From the NCBI GenBank assembly GCA_029959085.1, contig JARWIR010000005.1, forward strand, positions 4,342,501 through 4,406,500: a stretch of DNA of 64,000 bases, read 5' to 3'. Origin of the DNA: Nemophila menziesii (lineage: Eukaryota > Streptophyta > Magnoliopsida > Boraginales > Hydrophyllaceae). Shown piece by piece: positions 60,463-64,000 of the stretch. A program made the translations under genes and the position numbers. The number at the start of each line of letters is the position of its first letter. Positions within the stretch are counted from its first letter, which is position 1. The notes under the pieces were generated by a model that made no database searches, was not told where the DNA came from, and was given only the letters and a program-made list of their open reading frames with translations.

Positions 60463-60474
60463 TGGTATCAGAGC
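60463..60474 (+). other. Primer binding site for tRNA-iMet
   Basis: TGGTATCAGAGC, the standard complement of the 3' end of initiator methionine tRNA used by many plant LTR retrotransposons, located immediately inside the 5' LTR. Confidence 0.9.
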
Positions 60475-60517
60475 CTAACTCTACGTGAATAGCTTAATCG
60501 TTAGTAGAGTAAACGAT

Positions 60518-61570
60518 ATGGAATTTAATCTTTTGGAAAGTTCGTCTTCTACTCGACCTCCACTTTTTGTAGGAACTTACTACTTTGCTTGGAGAACAAA
60601 AATGGAGGAATTTATCAAAGCCGAAGATCCCGATCAATGGAGAATCGTAAAGGAAGGTCCATTTGTTCCTTATAAAGAGGAGTTAAATGAAGAGGGAGTT
60701 CTTAAGCTAAATCAAGAAGAAAAAGATTTTGATGAACTTACCATTGAGGAAAAGGCTAAACTCACTCAAAATGCAAAACCAATGTACACTCTCATTCGTG
60801 GAATTTCCGAAGAAATTTTCTCACAAATGTTAGATTGTAAATCCGCAAAAGAGCTTTGGAATCGTTTGGAGTTTTTATATGGAATTGTCGAAAATGACGA
60901 AGAAGAAGAAGTCTCAATCCATGATGAATCTCATAACGATTTTAAACCAAATCATGAGGTAGCACTTTATCCTAACTCTTTATCTCTTCCTTATAATTAT
61001 TGTGATATTAGGCAAATTTCATCCCTTCTCAAAATTCTTGATTCTCAAATCCATTTGAATAATCTTATGTTAAAAAAGGGAAATATTGAGCTAAAGAATT
61101 GTTTTAAATGTTGTATTACCTTGGATGATATTCTTGGCAATACTAAAAACCCTTGTTTTGAAAACATTTTTTCTTTAAATAAATGGAAACATCCTATGAA
61201 GAAAAATATAGAAGGTTTTAGAAAATTGGATGAAGCTTTTTCCCTTGCTCTTGATACTTTAAAAAATCATCCTTTTTCAAATATCACTCCTTTTGATCCA
61301 AATGGCTTTTTCAAAGAAAAATTATATGTTGGTGATAATTTGGATGTTGGAAAGAATGTGGAAACTTCTTGTTCAAAACCTTTACATGGTTACTCTATTC
61401 AAAAAAGAAGTTCTTGCAACTATTGTGGTAAACCCGGTCATCATGCTTCTACGTGCCATTACCATGAACAACTTATTAGTGGATCTTTGATACCTTCATG
61501 GGAAAAACCAATATGGATCGTGACAAATGCTAACAACATTTCCGGATCCATTCCACCTCGGTTACCATAA
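60518..61570 (+). CDS. Retrotransposon gag (Copia-type, UBN2/CCHC), 350 residues
   Basis: The ATG at 60518 is the first in frame after the PBS. The N-terminal part has the Copia gag pattern (FVGTYYFAWRTKMEEFIKA, then MLDCKSAKELWNRLEFLYG), as in DUF4219/UBN2 proteins. The middle is Asn/Lys-rich. Near residues 300-315 a CCHC knuckle (CNYCGKPGHHASTC) binds nucleic acid. The frame is intact and stops at TAA with no fused protease, which is unusual for an autonomous Copia element. Gag forms the virus-like particle that packages the RNA; here it may be shared with or supplied to related elements. Confidence 0.8.
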   Translation: MEFNLLESSSSTRPPLFVGTYYFAWRTKMEEFIKAEDPDQWRIVKEGPFVPYKEELNEEGVLKLNQEEKDFDELTIEEKAKLTQNAKPMYTLIRGISEEIFSQMLDCKSAKELWNRLEFLYGIVENDEEEEVSIHDESHNDFKPNHEVALYPNSLSLPYNYCDIRQISSLLKILDSQIHLNNLMLKKGNIELKNCFKCCITLDDILGNTKNPCFENIFSLNKWKHPMKKNIEGFRKLDEAFSLALDTLKNHPFSNITPFDPNGFFKEKLYVGDNLDVGKNVETSCSKPLHGYSIQKRSSCNYCGKPGHHASTCHYHEQLISGSLIPSWEKPIWIVTNANNISGSIPPRLP

Positions 61571-62217
61571 TAATATGCATTGAAGGTGTTGAGCGTCAAG
61601 AAAATGGAATGTTATGCAAAAGGACGTTCAAACCTCATAAAAGGAAAATACGGTGAAATTCTTTCCTCTCTTGTTCTAGTTTATGTTTTTATATTGTATT
61701 TTATGTGTTTTATCAACTTGTGCTATTATCTTGAAGTTCTTGACCTCTTACATGCTTAAGTGTTGCTTTATTCTTGCATTGGGTCTTTTTGCACTTTTAG
61801 AAAACTTAGGGATTTTTGTGAAATTAACTGTTATATGAGTTTTTAGGCTCTCCTTGGCTTTTCTTTTTAAAACAAAGATGCTCAAAATTATTTTATATCA
61901 TTCCGAGTCATTTGGGGTAGTTTCGATTGTGTTTCGGGTGTTTTTAAAAGAATCAAAAATCTCATTTTTGTGCCCAAAACCGAACACTCTTGCGGTGCAC
62001 CAGACGATTCCCGCGGTACACCGCACGTAAGGGTTTTAACAGCTTTTGAAGGCCGTTTTTCATTCTAGTCTCTTCATTCCTTCATTAGAACTTCTCCTCT
62101 CCTCCTCCTTGGCGATTTCCGGCCACCCACACTCCGTTTCCACCACCAAAACACCCTCCTTCACCACTTAAATCACTCCTCCTTCTCCTTCCTTCATTAC
62201 CCATCTTGTCTTTCACC
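61571..62217. other. Non-coding spacer between gag and the extra ORF
   Basis: No pol sequence was seen. At 61988-62038 a segment of about 50 bp (GCGGTGCACC..CCGCGGTACACCGCAC..AAGGGTTTT) repeats text from the LTR U3 at 59489-59540. A CT-rich run (62095-62215) precedes the ORF start, like a 5' leader. Confidence 0.55.
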
Positions 62218-63456
62218 ATGGTTAGAACTAAGTCTATTGCTAACAAGAAGAAAGCCACCACCGGAGCCTCCTCCAGCCGCCACCGTGAACCATCTCCGGC
62301 GAGGTCACCAACACCACCTCCACTCCGGCCATTCGATGCTCTTCCGGGTAGAACAATGAGTGCTTCGGCCTTTCCCTCCGGTGAAAACTCTCTATTTGAT
62401 CTTCTTTCATTTCAAAAATGTCATAAAATATTTGCTTTTTCGGGTAGTCATTTGGCAATCGGGTTAATCGAAGAATTTTATACTAATTTTGAATATAATC
62501 ATGCTACTTCTTCAATTAAGTCAACTGTTTCGGGTACCGTTTTACGTTTAAAGTCTACTACTTTGTGTACTCAATTTCACATTCCTTCGGATGGTTTTAG
62601 CGGGTTTTGGTCTAGTGGTTGGGATAACTCTAATATTGATATAATTGCTCAAAATGAGGTTAATGAGTTTGTTAATGGAAGAATGGTTGTTCCCGATGGA
62701 AATTGGAATATTCGTAACTTTGATCCGGAATTCATTGTGGCTCACAAGTTTCTTATCTCGGCCGTGATTCCGAAAGATAAGCATGATGCAAAACTTATCC
62801 CCTATGAAGCTTATCTTTTATATTTGATCTTCACCAAACAACCGATTAACATTATTGCAATAATGTTCAAATGGATGAATCATGCTAGAGCTTCTCGGGA
62901 TAAAGTCCCTTACGGTATTTTTCTTTCCAAAGTCTTTGAAGCTAATGATATTTCTTTTGGAGGGACAAATGTGAAACCAATCAATAAGTCATGGAGTTTC
63001 GATTATCTCACGATTCTTAGAATGAAATTTGTCATTTATAACAACACCTATGTTTCGGTCTCCGTTATTAATCGTATTTCGGATGTTACTCTTCGTAATC
63101 ACATCCTTGAAGCTAAAAGTAGAACCGATGGTCCGGAGCTTGAAACTCTTCAATTATTAGATAACCCGGCCCAACAAAACCCTATTCCAAATGAGCCCAC
63201 TCCAAGCCAACCCACCAAGGTAAACCCTCCTAATCCATCCGGTTTTGAAAGCGCTATGTCTCGTTTCATGGATTATATAGGTAGTAAATTTGTGGCTTTG
63301 GAAGACAAAATTGAAAGGAAATTTGGGGTTTTGGAAGATAAAATAGGGCATCTTGCAAATGAGCTTTCTTGTATGAAAAATGAAATCTCTTGCATTCGTG
63401 ATGATATTGGAAATGGAAGAAGGTCTAGGAGCCGCTCTCCTCGTGATACTCGTTAA
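62218..63456 (+). CDS. Unidentified retroelement-borne protein with coiled coil and RS-like tail, 412 residues
   Basis: Intact frame from ATG at 62218 (CACCATGG, a good context). Residues 1-50 are basic and Ser/Pro-rich. The next 220 or so (IGLIEEFYTNFEY, VSGTVLRLKS, NFDPEFIVAHKFLIS, YEAYLLYLIFT) resemble the domain called putative plant transposon protein in retroelement-associated ORFs; I offer this as a tentative match. A Pro/Asn-rich linker follows, then about residues 350-395 form a heptad-like helix (VALEDKIERKFGVLEDKI), and the last residues are GRRSRSRSP. It is not gag, protease, RT or integrase. It is preceded by 650 bp of non-coding DNA. Function unknown. Confidence 0.65.
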   Translation: MVRTKSIANKKKATTGASSSRHREPSPARSPTPPPLRPFDALPGRTMSASAFPSGENSLFDLLSFQKCHKIFAFSGSHLAIGLIEEFYTNFEYNHATSSIKSTVSGTVLRLKSTTLCTQFHIPSDGFSGFWSSGWDNSNIDIIAQNEVNEFVNGRMVVPDGNWNIRNFDPEFIVAHKFLISAVIPKDKHDAKLIPYEAYLLYLIFTKQPINIIAIMFKWMNHARASRDKVPYGIFLSKVFEANDISFGGTNVKPINKSWSFDYLTILRMKFVIYNNTYVSVSVINRISDVTLRNHILEAKSRTDGPELETLQLLDNPAQQNPIPNEPTPSQPTKVNPPNPSGFESAMSRFMDYIGSKFVALEDKIERKFGVLEDKIGHLANELSCMKNEISCIRDDIGNGRRSRSRSPRDTR

Positions 63457-64000
63457 TTCTTCTTTTTATCTTTCTTGGTGGTTTATGGGTCTTTATGCTT
63501 ATGTGGGTGTTTTTTTTTGTTTGTGGTGTGTTTATGCTTTTTTAAGTATTTGTGGGTCCGTGTTTTGGACATCTAGGATATTGCTACTTTGGTTTATTTG
63601 GTTTTTATGTTAGGATGCTAAATGTTTTATTTGGATAATTGGTTAAACTAGTTTTGTTCTTATCATGATTGTTTGTTGCTTATCATCTTTTGATTTGGTT
63701 TTTATGTTGCTAACATGTTCTTTGATGTTATAGGTACTTCTTCATCTAATTCTTGATATTGCTCCTTAGTCCCTATAGCTTGTTCTTTTTAGCCTTGTTC
63801 CTAAAAAGTTTGAAATTTGTATTTCGGTCCCCAAAAAAATTTTCAAAATTGCGTTTAGTCCCCAAAATTTTTGAAAAATACATCTTGACCCCTTGCTTTT
63901 CAACAAATTACAGTTTTACCCCTAAATTTTTTCAAAATGATTTCTAGTGTTCTTATTAGGGAAAATTGTCAATCAAACGTTTACAAAATTGAAACAAACT
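63457..64000. other. Non-coding right edge of the LTR element
   Basis: T-rich sequence with CCCCAAAATTTTT-type words (63780-63940). No coding domain was found. The 3' LTR is not reached. Confidence 0.4.

Larger units (their letters stand above)
59078..64000 (+). mobile_element. LTR retrotransposon with gag and an extra ORF; right end outside window
   Basis: Complete 5' LTR, PBS, gag ORF and a second unrelated ORF, in this order. No protease, integrase, RT or RNase H is seen between gag and the extra ORF, nor after it up to the window edge. This looks like a non-autonomous gag-only element (TR-GAG type) unless pol lies beyond 64000. The insertion broke the Gypsy relic; the five bases before it are TATCC. 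Confidence 0.7.

Overview
This is a 64 kb piece of an AT-rich plant nuclear genome, very probably a eudicot; the species cannot be named from the sequence. The signs are spliced genes with GT..AG introns, two plant-type gene families, tRNA-iMet-primed LTR elements, plant LINEs with DUF4283/CCHC ORF1 proteins, a hAT transposase of the RICESLEEPER kind, and many MITEs. Only two ordinary, apparently intact protein genes are visible. One is a four-exon GT14 glucuronosyltransferase (GLCAT14-like, 14574-16921, + strand). The other is a two-exon AGC VIII protein kinase of the D6PK family (48134-50117, + strand). The rest is transposon-derived or uncharacterised AT-rich intergenic DNA.

Layout. 0-7.5 kb: two MULE-type MITEs, a 2 kb solo LTR (itself invaded by a 400 bp element), then a decayed hAT transposase split by a second solo LTR. 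7.57-14.2 kb: a nearly complete LINE on the minus strand with a 14 bp target-site duplication, inserted about 370 bp upstream of the GLCAT14 start codon and head-to-head with it. 14.3-16.9 kb: GLCAT14-like gene, with a C-rich promoter tract, a TA microsatellite and an unusual tandem array in its last intron. 18.9-26.9 kb: a graveyard of LINE fragments on both strands plus a truncated LTR. 26.9-32.5 kb: two related 1.4-1.6 kb non-coding repeats flanking a 934 bp foldback MULE-like element and a truncated SINE. 33-34.1 kb: third solo LTR. 35-39.7 kb: a plus-strand LINE relic invaded by a Tourist-like MITE. 40-47 kb: intergenic DNA with a 306 bp tandem duplication and Stowaway-, Tourist- and MULE-type MITEs. 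48-50 kb: D6PK-like kinase. 51-57 kb: MITE, purine-rich island, SINE, LINE relic. 57-59 kb: a decayed Ty3/Gypsy element. 59.1-64 kb: an LTR retrotransposon inserted into that Gypsy relic, with a complete 5' LTR, a tRNA-iMet primer binding site, a short gag ORF, and a second ORF for an unidentified coiled-coil protein; it continues past the right edge.

The two genes have no visible functional link. GLCAT14 enzymes act in the Golgi on arabinogalactan-protein glycans; D6PK kinases act at the plasma membrane on auxin efflux carriers. The most notable results are the family of TG..CA elements with 5 bp duplications (three complete copies), the LINE next to the GLCAT14 promoter, the gag-plus-extra-ORF retroelement at the right edge, and a short motif shared by introns and flanks of both genes. 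All domain calls come from reading motifs by eye; no search was run.
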